The notes under the pieces are model-generated. The model was not told the origin of the DNA, did not search any database, and saw nothing but the letters and a program-made list of their open reading frames with translations. Positions 13,399 to 21,412 of a stretch of 64,000 nt of DNA are shown here, piece by piece. The stretch is from NCBI GenBank assembly GCA_031555935.1, contig JAVBTX010000022.1:62001-126000 (forward strand). The letters run 5' to 3'. Position 1 is the first letter of the stretch; every line of letters starts with the position of its first letter. The position numbers and the translations under genes were made by a program. The DNA is from Roseburia_C sp031555935. GTDB lineage: Bacteria; Bacillota; Clostridia; Lachnospirales; Lachnospiraceae.

Positions 13399-16300
13399 GT
13401 TTATTAGAAGTATTAAGGGTTGAAATAGAAGCAGATAATAAAAAATACAGAAAGGCTATGAGCGAAGTGCGGAAGGAATCGAACCAGACCGCACGAACCT
13501 TAAATGAGAGCAAAGAAGCGGTGCGAAAATCATCTATAACTCAAAGCGAAGCATTTCGCAAGGTGAGGGAAGGAGCAAATAGCACAAATAAAATCCTAAA
13601 AAGCATTCTTGCAAGACCAATGGCGGTAAACAGCACCCAGAACTTGGAAAGCTCCATCGAATCTACGGAAAAGAAGCTAGATAAGCTAATTAAGAACAGA
13701 AACGAAATGGAATCTTCTGGCGGCGATATTGAATATACCCAAGAGTACAAGGAGATTGCAAAGGCGATAGAAAATGCAGAAAAGCGCCTTAATTCCTTGC
13801 TAGCCAAGGAAGAAAAATTAAAGTCAGTGGGAGCAAAGCAGAATACAAGGTCGTGGAAGATATTACAATATGATATTAAAGAAGCGGACAACGCAGTAAA
13901 AGCATTAAAGGCAGATATGAAAAATTTATCTACCGCAGAAAAATATCAGAATTCATCCGCATATACAAAAATCCAAAAAGACATTAGTGATACCAGAAAC
14001 GAATTGTCACAGCTTCATGCAAAGCAATATGATTACCTAAAAAGTGTTCGTGTGACCAAAGTTTCCAATGCATTTAAAAGCCTTGGAAGTACAATCAAAA
14101 AATCACTCACAACTGGAATCAAAGTTGCTGGCGGAGCATTTGCATCACTCATTCAAAAATTTAGGAATGGTATTCCATTCATCGGGAAAACCCAGCGGTC
14201 AATGAACGGTTTGGGAAAGAGTACCCGCGGATTAGGAGGAATCTTCCGCAAATTTGGCATGATAGCAAAGACGATGCTTTTTTACACTGCATTTCGAAAA
14301 ATGCTAGATGGAGCCAAAGAAGGACTGCAAAACCTAGCCAAGTACAGCAATATCCACGGCACGAAATTCAACCAAAGCATGACGAGCATGCACTCTGCAC
14401 TAGGGCAAATGAAAAATGCTCTTGCAACAGCGTTTGAGCCAATTATAAATGTGGTAGCACCATACATCACAAAATTTGTAGGATATCTCACCTCGGGTGC
14501 AAATGCGCTTGCACAGTTTTTTTCAGCACTTACCGGTAGCAAGACATGGACGAAGGCGACCTATAATACCCAAAACTATGCAGATTCATTAGACGGTGCA
14601 ACATCATCGGCGGCAAGCCTTAAACGTGAGCTAATGGGATTTGACGAGATAAATAAATTGTCCGATGATAGCTCGGCTTCAAAAGGCGGGGGAATCCCGG
14701 CCGGAGATATGTTTACAACCGAAACGGTGGGTAACGATTTCGCAAACTTTGCAAGCATGATAAAAAAAGCGTGGAAGAATGCGGACTTTACCGGAATAGG
14801 AAAAACCGTTGGAACAAAGTTAAAGAAAGAGCTGGATAAGATTGATTGGGAAGGAATCCAGAAGAAGTGCAATAAGATAGCCAAATCAATTGGTACATTT
14901 ATCAACGGTTTTATCAGCACAAACGGACTTGATACAAGTATCGGAAAAACCGTTGGCAATGCGGTCAATACCGGCGTTGGAGCGGCAAATACATTCTTTA
15001 AAACGACCAATTTTAAAAAGCTAGGTTCTTTTGTGGCAAGTTCAGCAAATAGTGCAATCAAGACGACGGATTTCGGCTTAATTGGAGAAACGGTTGCCAA
15101 TGGACTGAAAGCCGCAATAAGCACATGGTACGGATTTGTTACCACATTTGATTTCAGTAATTTAGGAGAAAAAATAGGCGCGTCCATTAATTCTTTTTTT
15201 AAAACAATGAACACAGTTAATAAAAAGAGTGGTTTAACTGGGTGGCAAGAATTAGGAGTGTCCTTTTCAGAAACGATAAAGGGTATTACCGAATCAATGA
15301 CTAAGGCGTTGGAGACGGTCGAATGGGCAAGCGTTGGTCAATCAATAGCAGACCTTATATCCGGAATTGATTGGACTGGACTAGTTTTTGATTTTTCAAA
15401 ATTGGCAAAGCAATTAGTTACCGGCATTGGACAGGCGCTTATTGTGTTGCCAATGGAAAAGCTCTCGGGATTAATGATAAAACTTATAACGGGACAAGAT
15501 GTATCGCAAGAGCAGTGGAATAGCGCTGTTGCCGATTGGCAAGACGAGGATAACGAACAAAAAGAATTTATGAAAAAATACCCAGGTCTCACCGAGACGG
15601 ATTACTATAATTATAAGTCGGGTGCAGACTTGTCAAAAACAAAATCGCCGGTTTGGGGTTCAAAAAAGAATCAACAGCGCAATGAATCAATAGCCAAATT
15701 AAAGGTTGATATTGTTACAGATAAAAAACAGGTACAGAAAAATGCAAACGAAACGATAGGTTATGTTAATTCTAGCAGAAAGATAAAGAGTTGTAGCGTG
15801 AGCTTTTCAACGGATAGCAAAAAAACAGCCGATGATTTATACTCGGGTGTGCAAAACATATTGGGCAAAAAAACCTTTTCAACAAACACAATAACCAAAA
15901 CAAGGGGAGATTATATTTTTGGACTAGTCCAAAAAGGAGTAGAAAAGAATACATTCCATGCACCAATGAAGTCTGACACATCTGGAAAGCAGATATTTGA
16001 CTGGGAACAAGAAAAATTTTCGAAAGGATTTTTCCATACCAACTCGAAGTCAGATACGCCGGGTTGGAGTATCCGAAACCTATTGCAAACTTCTTTTGGT
16101 AGTGGTCCATTACACACGACAGCGAAGTCGGATACCAAAGGCAGTGCATTAAGAAATGCAATCCAGAAAACCTATGGTGCGGAATCACTTCACACAAAAG
16201 CAACTTTAACAAATACAGGAGCGTCTTTGCGGCAAATTTTTCAAGCAGATTTTGGCGCAAAAAACCTTAGTGTAGGTGTAGACTTACCGGATGGTTGGGC

Positions 16301-16730
16301 GGCATTTGCTAGTAAGTTCGAAGCAAATAAGAAAACCTTGTCAGCCGGAATCAGTATGGATGTACAAGCGAAGGCGAACGGTCAATGGCTTGTTCCTAAA
16401 ACTCTTACTAGCATTTTAATTAATGGATTTGCAAGCGGTGGCTATCCAGATACCGGGCAGTTATTTTTGGCAAGAGAAGCAGGACCAGAGCTTGTCGGAA
16501 CTCTAGGTGGCCGGCCGGCAGTAGCAAACAACGGTCAGATTGAGACTAGTATGACAAATGCTGTCTATCCAGCGGTTTATAACGGTGTGATGGCGGCAAT
16601 GACAAACAACAAACAATCGGCTTCACCACAGATTAATGTTTATGTTGGTGGAAAGCAAGTAACAGATTACGTGGTAAAGGATATTAACGGAAGAACATTA
16701 GCAACGGGAAAATGTCCTATTACAGCATAA
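13395..16730 (+). CDS. Tail tape measure protein
   Basis: A 1111-residue protein, by far the largest of the tail genes, directly after the chaperones. The GTG start follows the perfect SD 'aggaggtga'. The first ~220 residues are charged coiled coil (EKRLNSLLAKEEKLK), followed by glycine-rich hydrophobic segments around residues 235-370. Between bases 15891 and 16280 lie five degenerate repeats of exactly 26 residues (signature K-S-D-T-x-G .. Q .. FG .. HT). The C-terminal 'AREAGPELVG' block is common in Firmicutes tape measures. Length sets tail length; at ~1.5 angstrom per residue about 165 nm is expected. Confidence 0.93.
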   Translation: MSLLEVLRVEIEADNKKYRKAMSEVRKESNQTARTLNESKEAVRKSSITQSEAFRKVREGANSTNKILKSILARPMAVNSTQNLESSIESTEKKLDKLIKNRNEMESSGGDIEYTQEYKEIAKAIENAEKRLNSLLAKEEKLKSVGAKQNTRSWKILQYDIKEADNAVKALKADMKNLSTAEKYQNSSAYTKIQKDISDTRNELSQLHAKQYDYLKSVRVTKVSNAFKSLGSTIKKSLTTGIKVAGGAFASLIQKFRNGIPFIGKTQRSMNGLGKSTRGLGGIFRKFGMIAKTMLFYTAFRKMLDGAKEGLQNLAKYSNIHGTKFNQSMTSMHSALGQMKNALATAFEPIINVVAPYITKFVGYLTSGANALAQFFSALTGSKTWTKATYNTQNYADSLDGATSSAASLKRELMGFDEINKLSDDSSASKGGGIPAGDMFTTETVGNDFANFASMIKKAWKNADFTGIGKTVGTKLKKELDKIDWEGIQKKCNKIAKSIGTFINGFISTNGLDTSIGKTVGNAVNTGVGAANTFFKTTNFKKLGSFVASSANSAIKTTDFGLIGETVANGLKAAISTWYGFVTTFDFSNLGEKIGASINSFFKTMNTVNKKSGLTGWQELGVSFSETIKGITESMTKALETVEWASVGQSIADLISGIDWTGLVFDFSKLAKQLVTGIGQALIVLPMEKLSGLMIKLITGQDVSQEQWNSAVADWQDEDNEQKEFMKKYPGLTETDYYNYKSGADLSKTKSPVWGSKKNQQRNESIAKLKVDIVTDKKQVQKNANETIGYVNSSRKIKSCSVSFSTDSKKTADDLYSGVQNILGKKTFSTNTITKTRGDYIFGLVQKGVEKNTFHAPMKSDTSGKQIFDWEQEKFSKGFFHTNSKSDTPGWSIRNLLQTSFGSGPLHTTAKSDTKGSALRNAIQKTYGAESLHTKATLTNTGASLRQIFQADFGAKNLSVGVDLPDGWAAFASKFEANKKTLSAGISMDVQAKANGQWLVPKTLTSILINGFASGGYPDTGQLFLAREAGPELVGTLGGRPAVANNGQIETSMTNAVYPAVYNGVMAAMTNNKQSASPQINVYVGGKQVTDYVVKDINGRTLATGKCPITA
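15891..16280 (+). repeat. Five tandem 26-residue (78-bp) repeats in the tape measure gene
   Basis: The K-S-D-T-x-G motif starts at 15969, 16047 and 16125, exactly 78 bases apart, with diverged copies in register at 15891 (ITKTRG) and 16203 (TLTNTG). The DNA has diverged so the repeat is best seen in protein. Confidence 0.65.
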
Positions 16731-16737
16731 TTTATGG

Positions 16738-16766
16738 GGGTGCATCAGAATATAGGTGCACCCTTT
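16738..16766 (+). terminator. Rho-independent terminator after tape measure
   Basis: Stem GGGTGCA (16738-16744) / TGCACCC (16757-16763), then TTT. Ends the head/tail transcript before a cargo gene. Confidence 0.6.
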
Positions 16767-16792
16767 CCATAAAATTCCAAATATGGTATTAT
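16764..16792 (+). promoter_or_regulatory. Extended -10 promoter for the zinc-ribbon membrane gene
   Basis: -35-like TTTCCA (16764-16769), 17-base spacer, TGG + TATTAT (16784-16792). Confidence 0.5.
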
Positions 16793-16822
16793 AGATAATA
16801 ATACTTTTGGAGGAAATGAGTT

Positions 16823-18145
16823 ATGGCATTGATTAACTGTCCGGAATGTGGAAAAGAAATAAGTGACAAGGCGGTAAGTTGCACAAGTTGTGGATATCCA
16901 ATCACTGAAGATATTCAACAAGAAGAAGCGCATATTGAGGAAAGGAATTTAGCTACTTGCCCAAAGTGTAGTTATGTATTTGATGTCAATTACACATCGT
17001 GTCCCAAGTGTGGTTATAGGACAGATGGGTTATTTGATGATTTGCAAGCCTCAGAAAAAAATCAAAACCCCAAGGTGGAGAGCGGGGCCAAGGACGCGGC
17101 AAGCCCGTTGAGTATTTCGGGTTTTATTATTTCGCTGTGTGCAGTATTTGTCATTGATGAACCATTTATTTGTAGCATTTTACTGCTTGCGGCATTTTCG
17201 TTATGTACTGCGGGAAAAAGGGATAAATTGCATTTGAAAAAAGGATTAGCTTATGCTGGACAAATGTTATGTTTAGTTGTAATCGTTGTTGCGGTTATTG
17301 CAAATAGTGATTCTTCTGAAAGCGACGGTAGTAAACTCGAAGATACAATTGCTACAGTTGCCAGTGAAAAGAGTATAGATGAACCTACAGCAGAAATATC
17401 AACAACAGTAGAAGAACAAGTTATTTATGAGAATCACGATGTAATTATTAGAGTAATGGGGTGTGAAGAACTGCCATATGGTTTTTGTGTAGATATATAT
17501 ATCGAAAATAACTCTGATTTAAATCTTGGTTTTAACGCTCACTCATATGCAGTAAATGGAATCATGACTCGGGATAGTATATACGCAATGGACTGCGATG
17601 TTGCCGCTGGAAAAAAGGCAAATACAAGCATAGGAATTGATAAATCGTTTCTTGAAGAGTATGATGTTGACCTTATAAAGACAATTGATGTATTTTTTTG
17701 GGCCTATGACAATGATGCGATGATTAAAGAATTTGAAACAGAACAAATTACTATTTCAACAAATTATAATGATGGTGTAGTGCAAAGAATTATTGGCGAA
17801 GGAAAATATTCAGGTAACAATATTCAGGTAGACTATTTATATAGCTCTGGAAATAGTCATACTTTTTGTTTGACAAACGATACGGATAATTATTTTGATT
17901 TTGATGTGTCTAATATTTCTATAAATGATTATACGGTTTCGGATACAGATTTGGATTTGTTTGATGAACAAATATTAAATGGGTGCCAATTAGTATTTGT
18001 AATAACGGTAGAGGATGGATTTAAAACGAAAAATAATATAGATGAAGTAGAAAAGATTGATTTTAATTTAGACATAAGGCCGCTAGGGGATTATTTTAAT
18101 GAGTGGTCTACTAAAACAATAACATACAATTTAAATCAAAATTAA
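16823..18145 (+). CDS. Zinc-ribbon membrane protein with extracytoplasmic domains (moron)
   Basis: A 440-residue protein. The N-terminus has two zinc ribbons (CPECGKEISDKAVSCTSCGY at residues 6-25, and a second CPKC/CPKCGY pair around residues 46-66). Two hydrophobic segments follow near residues 96-130 and 140-160. The remaining ~270 residues are beta-rich and acidic and probably lie outside the membrane; they resemble the DUF5067/Ig-like domains of many Firmicutes zinc-ribbon proteins. It interrupts the tail genes between tape measure and baseplate and has its own promoter and a downstream hairpin. Function unknown; it may alter the lysogen surface. This is host-type architecture rather than phage structural. 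Confidence 0.75.
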   Translation: MALINCPECGKEISDKAVSCTSCGYPITEDIQQEEAHIEERNLATCPKCSYVFDVNYTSCPKCGYRTDGLFDDLQASEKNQNPKVESGAKDAASPLSISGFIISLCAVFVIDEPFICSILLLAAFSLCTAGKRDKLHLKKGLAYAGQMLCLVVIVVAVIANSDSSESDGSKLEDTIATVASEKSIDEPTAEISTTVEEQVIYENHDVIIRVMGCEELPYGFCVDIYIENNSDLNLGFNAHSYAVNGIMTRDSIYAMDCDVAAGKKANTSIGIDKSFLEEYDVDLIKTIDVFFWAYDNDAMIKEFETEQITISTNYNDGVVQRIIGEGKYSGNNIQVDYLYSSGNSHTFCLTNDTDNYFDFDVSNISINDYTVSDTDLDLFDEQILNGCQLVFVITVEDGFKTKNNIDEVEKIDFNLDIRPLGDYFNEWSTKTITYNLNQN

Positions 18146-18151
18146 CAATTT

Positions 18152-18176
18152 ACCCGCTTACATAGTGTAGGCGGGT
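18152..18176 (+). terminator. Strong hairpin after the zinc-ribbon membrane gene
   Basis: An 11-bp stem (ACCCGCTTACA / TGTAGGCGGGT, one G-U) with a 3-base loop, followed by ATTATTAT. Probably a terminator that also separates this gene from the converging repressor gene. Confidence 0.65.
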
Positions 18177-18271
18177 ATTATTATGGTCAAAATGATATTG
18201 TTTCCGGAAATATTTCCCTTAACTTTTTCTGCGAATAGGTATTAATATTGAAAGCAGATAAGAGTATTTTC

Positions 18272-18814
18272 CTAGAAGGAATCTGTAATTTGATTAAATG
18301 TAGTGATAGGACAATCCACAAAGGATTTTATTTTGTCCTCTAGCCATAAATGATATAACTCCCATTTAATGGTTCCTTGTTTCCTCAAAGAGTGCATTTC
18401 TGCCCACTGTGATAGGAATGATTTGAGAATTGAATCATCAAATTTTATACATCCTAGCTCATGTAATGAACTCACATTGGGATTGCCTTCTAATTCTAGC
18501 GGCAAGCAGGAGCCAATTTCTATATTTAGTTCATGAATTTCACTTATTGTGACCAATAGTTTTATTAGGTCTGCATATGTTTCGGGTGTTTGGTTTGTTC
18601 TCTTTTCATCAGATAAGCCACACAACCAATCTAGGGATGTGTTGTATTTTTCACAAATTTTTTTTACTGTTTCCACAGATGGACTTTTAACACCGTTTTC
18701 GTATGAAGATATTGTAACTGTTGATATACTTATGGATTCCGCAAACGCTTTTTGGGTTAAATTTAAGCTTGTGCGCAGTTCTTTAAGGCGTATAGAGAAT
18801 ACATCGTTATTCAT
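18272..18814 (-). CDS. XRE-family repressor, CI-like
   Basis: A 180-residue protein on the minus strand, the only clear minus-strand gene in the prophage part. The N-terminal helix-turn-helix (residues 8-60: 'RLKELRTSLNLTQKAFAESI', 'VTISSYENGVKSPSVETV') is a canonical Cro/CI domain. The C-terminal ~110 residues show no LexA/CI peptidase motif, so induction by RecA cleavage is unlikely and another partner, such as the nearby ORF6N protein, may lift repression. The SD 'aaggaggg' lies just before the start. It is divergent from a Cro-like gene, forming a lysogeny-type switch within the tail module. Confidence 0.85.
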   Translation of the reverse strand: MNNDVFSIRLKELRTSLNLTQKAFAESISISTVTISSYENGVKSPSVETVKKICEKYNTSLDWLCGLSDEKRTNQTPETYADLIKLLVTISEIHELNIEIGSCLPLELEGNPNVSSLHELGCIKFDDSILKSFLSQWAEMHSLRKQGTIKWELYHLWLEDKIKSFVDCPITTFNQITDSF

Positions 18815-18946
18815 AAGCTAACCCTCCTTTTATCTATAGGGTAACACAAAATTTAATGCCAATCAACATAAAACACATAATACAAAATAAAGTATTGACA
18901 CGTTAATTATGGTATGATAGTATAAACCGTGTAAGGGGGTGAATAA
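18815..18946. promoter_or_regulatory. Divergent operator/promoter region of the switch
   Basis: AT-rich 132-base region between the two regulators. The rightward promoter is excellent: -35 TTGACA (18895-18900), 17-base spacer, -10 TAGTAT (18918-18923) preceded by TGA. It is flanked by ACACG at 18898-18902 and CGTGT at 18928-18932, possible parts of an operator dyad. No leftward promoter could be fixed with confidence. Confidence 0.65.
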
Positions 18947-19150
18947 ATGAAAATCGACAGTGCAAAGCTTGCAGCAGAATTAACCCGCAAGAGAATTACA
19001 CAAGTAAAGCTGGCGACTTTGGCGGGAGTGTCAAGAGCAACAATTTCCTATATCAAATGCGGAAAGACGTGTTCGAAAGAAGTGGGAAATGCCATTGCCA
19101 AGGCGTTAAACATGCCAGTAACAGAACTGCTAGAAAATGAAAAAGAGTAA
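18947..19150 (+). CDS. Cro-like XRE regulator
   Basis: A 67-residue protein made of a single helix-turn-helix ('KRITQVKLATLAGVSRATIS', 'AIAKALNMPVTELLE'). Strong SD 'aagggggtg' before ATG 18947. Placed divergently from the CI-like repressor and directly downstream of a near-consensus promoter, which is the arrangement of Cro in temperate phages. It would repress the repressor gene and set the lytic or alternative state. DNA specificity is unknown. Confidence 0.85.
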   Translation: MKIDSAKLAAELTRKRITQVKLATLAGVSRATISYIKCGKTCSKEVGNAIAKALNMPVTELLENEKE

Positions 19151-19268
19151 ATACCCAGCCGACCAAAGCAATGTATTTACTCAAAGTGAAACCTATTAAA
19201 TATAGGAATTCTATGTTCATTATATAGGATTCTGACCCAAAAAGCAAGATTCGGAGGAATTATTTTTG

Positions 19269-20018
19269 ATGAACGAAATAGTAAGAGTACATAACAATGA
19301 CGTGATTGCCGTTGAATGGAAGGGTGAGAGAGTAGTAACAACGGCACAGTTAGCAGATGTATATGGCTCATCTGAAGCACAAATTAAACAGAATTTTAAC
19401 AACAATGAGAATCGCTTTGAAGAAGATAAGCATTTCTATTTATTAAAAGGAACAGATTTAAAAGCCTTTAAGAGCTTGGTAGAAAATTTCGACCTAGTTG
19501 ATAAGCACGCTCCGCAACTATACCTTTGGACAAAACGAGGTGCGAGCCGTCATAGTAAAATGCTTGGAACAGATAAGGCTTGGGAGCAGTTTGACTACTT
19601 AGAAGAATCATATTTTAACAAAATGAACATTTTAGAAGGGATTTCTCCTGAACTACAGGCGGCAATAGTTGTAGACAAGCGCGTGACAAAAGTAGAAAAT
19701 CGCATTGAAAAGCTTGAAAACAATATGACAATCACGCATGAGCAGATTCGGATTCTGACAACACGAATAAATCTAATAATTGTCAAATTATTAGGAGGGG
19801 AGGAAGCGAATGCTTACAAGGACAAGAGCCTGCGCGGTAAAGCATATAGTCGAATCAACAGAGATTTTTGTGATTATTTCCGTATCAATGCAAGAGCAAA
19901 CACGCTAGCTGCCAAGTTTGATGAAGCACTACGATATCTTGATGTGTGGCAACCAGAAACAAATTTGAGAATCCGTATTGAGGATAGCAACGCGCAGATA
20001 AATATGGAGGTGGCCTAA
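19269..20018 (+). CDS. ORF6N-domain antirepressor
   Basis: A 249-residue protein. Residues ~10-100 form an ORF6N domain: 'VVTTAQLADVYGSSEAQIKQ', 'FEEDKHFYLLKG', 'LYLWTKRGASRHSKMLGTDK'. A coiled linker (about 120-170) leads to an ORF6C-like C-terminal part that ends in '..CDYFRINARANTLAAKFDEA'. Such proteins act as antirepressors or DNA-binding regulators in phages. SD 'ggagg' precedes both TTG 19266 and ATG 19269; ATG is taken. It follows the Cro-like gene in the same direction, so it is expected to be made when the switch flips. Confidence 0.85.
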   Translation: MNEIVRVHNNDVIAVEWKGERVVTTAQLADVYGSSEAQIKQNFNNNENRFEEDKHFYLLKGTDLKAFKSLVENFDLVDKHAPQLYLWTKRGASRHSKMLGTDKAWEQFDYLEESYFNKMNILEGISPELQAAIVVDKRVTKVENRIEKLENNMTITHEQIRILTTRINLIIVKLLGGEEANAYKDKSLRGKAYSRINRDFCDYFRINARANTLAAKFDEALRYLDVWQPETNLRIRIEDSNAQINMEVA

Positions 20019-20501
20019 ATGTACGAAGTAATCAACGAAGAATTGGGTATTAAAGCATGCGGCATTGGAGATTTGACAATGGACCAGGCTGGACATTTTT
20101 TCGGACAGTGGGAAGATGGAGTTAAACTAGGCGAACTTACAATGTTTTTTGAACCCCAAACAGATAATTTGGTTTTGAATAAAGACAACAAGAAATACGG
20201 CCTTTATTTGGAAATAGCAGAATCATACATGGTTTTATCTGCGGATGGCAGAAGGGAGGCGCGTAAGAACTGCCCACCCGAAGCGAGAATGGCCTTAAAT
20301 GTGTTAGAAAACTGTTTGAAATCTCGAAGAGTGGAAAAGGAACTATTTAGAGCGACTAATAATACTATTACAAGTAAAGTATCTCGGATGGTGCTAAATG
20401 AGGTAATAAAGAGACACGAACCGATATCCGCAGTGTTTATTGCATTTCGCTATGGGGTTATGCAAGGAAAGCGGATGGAGCGAGCTAAAAGAAAAAAATA
20501 G
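20019..20501 (+). CDS. Unknown protein linked to the ORF6N antirepressor
   Basis: A 160-residue soluble protein whose ATG follows the antirepressor stop without a gap, with SD 'ggaggtgg'. It has a mixed N-terminal half and a basic helical C-terminus (YGVMQGKRMERAKRKK). No family was recognised. Because it closes the regulator operon and is followed by a terminator, it is probably part of the switch and not a tail protein. Confidence 0.6.
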   Translation: MYEVINEELGIKACGIGDLTMDQAGHFFGQWEDGVKLGELTMFFEPQTDNLVLNKDNKKYGLYLEIAESYMVLSADGRREARKNCPPEARMALNVLENCLKSRRVEKELFRATNNTITSKVSRMVLNEVIKRHEPISAVFIAFRYGVMQGKRMERAKRKK

Positions 20502-20588
20502 AAACAATATTTATAGTAGAACGCAATTTTACGTTGAACTCAAAATTGAGCTTATCAATAGGAACTTACATTTTGTAATACGGTAATT

Positions 20589-20617
20589 AGAGGGCTTAGA
20601 AATAGGCTCTCTTTTTA
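20589..20617 (+). terminator. Rho-independent terminator ending the regulator cassette
   Basis: Stem AGAGGGC (20589-20595) / GCTCTCT (20606-20612), one G-U pair, followed by TTTTTATAT. It lies 33 bases before the next tail gene. Confidence 0.75.
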
Positions 20618-20650
20618 TATATAAAAATAAGAAAGAGGGTGGTATAGCAA

Positions 20651-21007
20651 ATGCTAAAGATTGATGGTATACAGATGCCAGAACCGAAGCTTAACGGCAT
20701 TACATTTAGTAAAGAAAAGGTTTGGTCTAAGAATACCGGACGAACCACAGATGCAACTATGATAGGCGATATTATTGCCATCAAAACTAAAGCGCAGATT
20801 ACCTGGGGCATCTTAAGCGGGGAACAAGTTGCAAAGATTGATGAAGCAGTGGAGCGAGCGTTTGTATCTGTTTATTTCAAAGACCCAAGGGTAAATGATT
20901 ATGTAACCAAAACATTTTATGCAGGCACTCCTACATATCCGGTTTATTCCTACGCAAAAGGATTGCCAGAGTATGTCGGGGTGGCAGTAGACCTCATTCA
21001 ACAGTAA
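20651..21007 (+). CDS. Tail protein (DUF6711-like)
   Basis: A 118-residue protein with SD 'agagggtgg'. The pattern 'LKIDGIQMPEPKLNGITFSK' and 'DATMIGDIIAIKTKAQITW' is that of a small tail/baseplate protein found in Lachnospiraceae and Clostridia siphophages between tape measure and fibre. Here it is separated from the tape measure by a 3.9-kb insertion of regulatory and cargo genes, and resumes the structural gene order. The exact role in the tail tip is unknown. Confidence 0.7.
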   Translation: MLKIDGIQMPEPKLNGITFSKEKVWSKNTGRTTDATMIGDIIAIKTKAQITWGILSGEQVAKIDEAVERAFVSVYFKDPRVNDYVTKTFYAGTPTYPVYSYAKGLPEYVGVAVDLIQQ

Positions 21008-21021
21008 AGGAGAAATCAGAA

Positions 21022-21399
21022 ATGAAAAACAGCGAAATCACAGCAGCATATATTAATCTAACTCAAATTTTAAACAAAGGCGAAAAGTGGCCGGTAAAGT
21101 TCTCTTACGCATTAACCCGAAACATGAAGGCCTTAGAACCACTACATAAAGATTTTGAAGCCGAGCGCGACAAGCTCTTAGACCAATACAATGTCAAAAA
21201 TAAAAATGATGAGCCAGCATATAAGACAACTAATAAAATCGAAATTGAACTAGAACATCAAATTGCATGGCAAAAAGAATTTCAAGAGCTGCTTGATATC
21301 GAAGTGGAATTTTCACCACATCAAATTGTTTTTGATGAGCTACCAGCAGAAATCGAGCCAGACATTTTATATGTGCTGGACTTTATGATTAAAGAGTAA
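21022..21399 (+). CDS. Small tail-region protein (DUF1617-like)
   Basis: A 125-residue helical, acidic protein. The block 'WPVKFSYALTRNMKALEPLHKDFEAERDKLL' is the usual core of DUF1617-type phage proteins, which lie close to the tail fibre genes of Firmicutes phages. SD 'aaggagaaatcag' before ATG 21022. Role unknown, perhaps assembly of the tail tip. Confidence 0.65.
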   Translation: MKNSEITAAYINLTQILNKGEKWPVKFSYALTRNMKALEPLHKDFEAERDKLLDQYNVKNKNDEPAYKTTNKIEIELEHQIAWQKEFQELLDIEVEFSPHQIVFDELPAEIEPDILYVLDFMIKE

Positions 21400-21412
21400 A
21401 GGCGGTGGTTTC

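Noticed and set aside
14576..15214. Long minus-strand reading frame of 212 codons inside the tape measure gene
   Set aside because: It is antisense to an obviously coding region, has a biased Ser/Pro/Leu composition typical of reverse-frame translation, and no SD.
15772..16260. 162-codon minus-strand frame in the tape measure repeats
   Set aside because: Mirror image of the repetitive coding region; no SD, no promoter, no protein-like motif.
18549..18821. Plus-strand 90-codon frame over the repressor
   Set aside because: Antisense to a textbook XRE domain; no SD.
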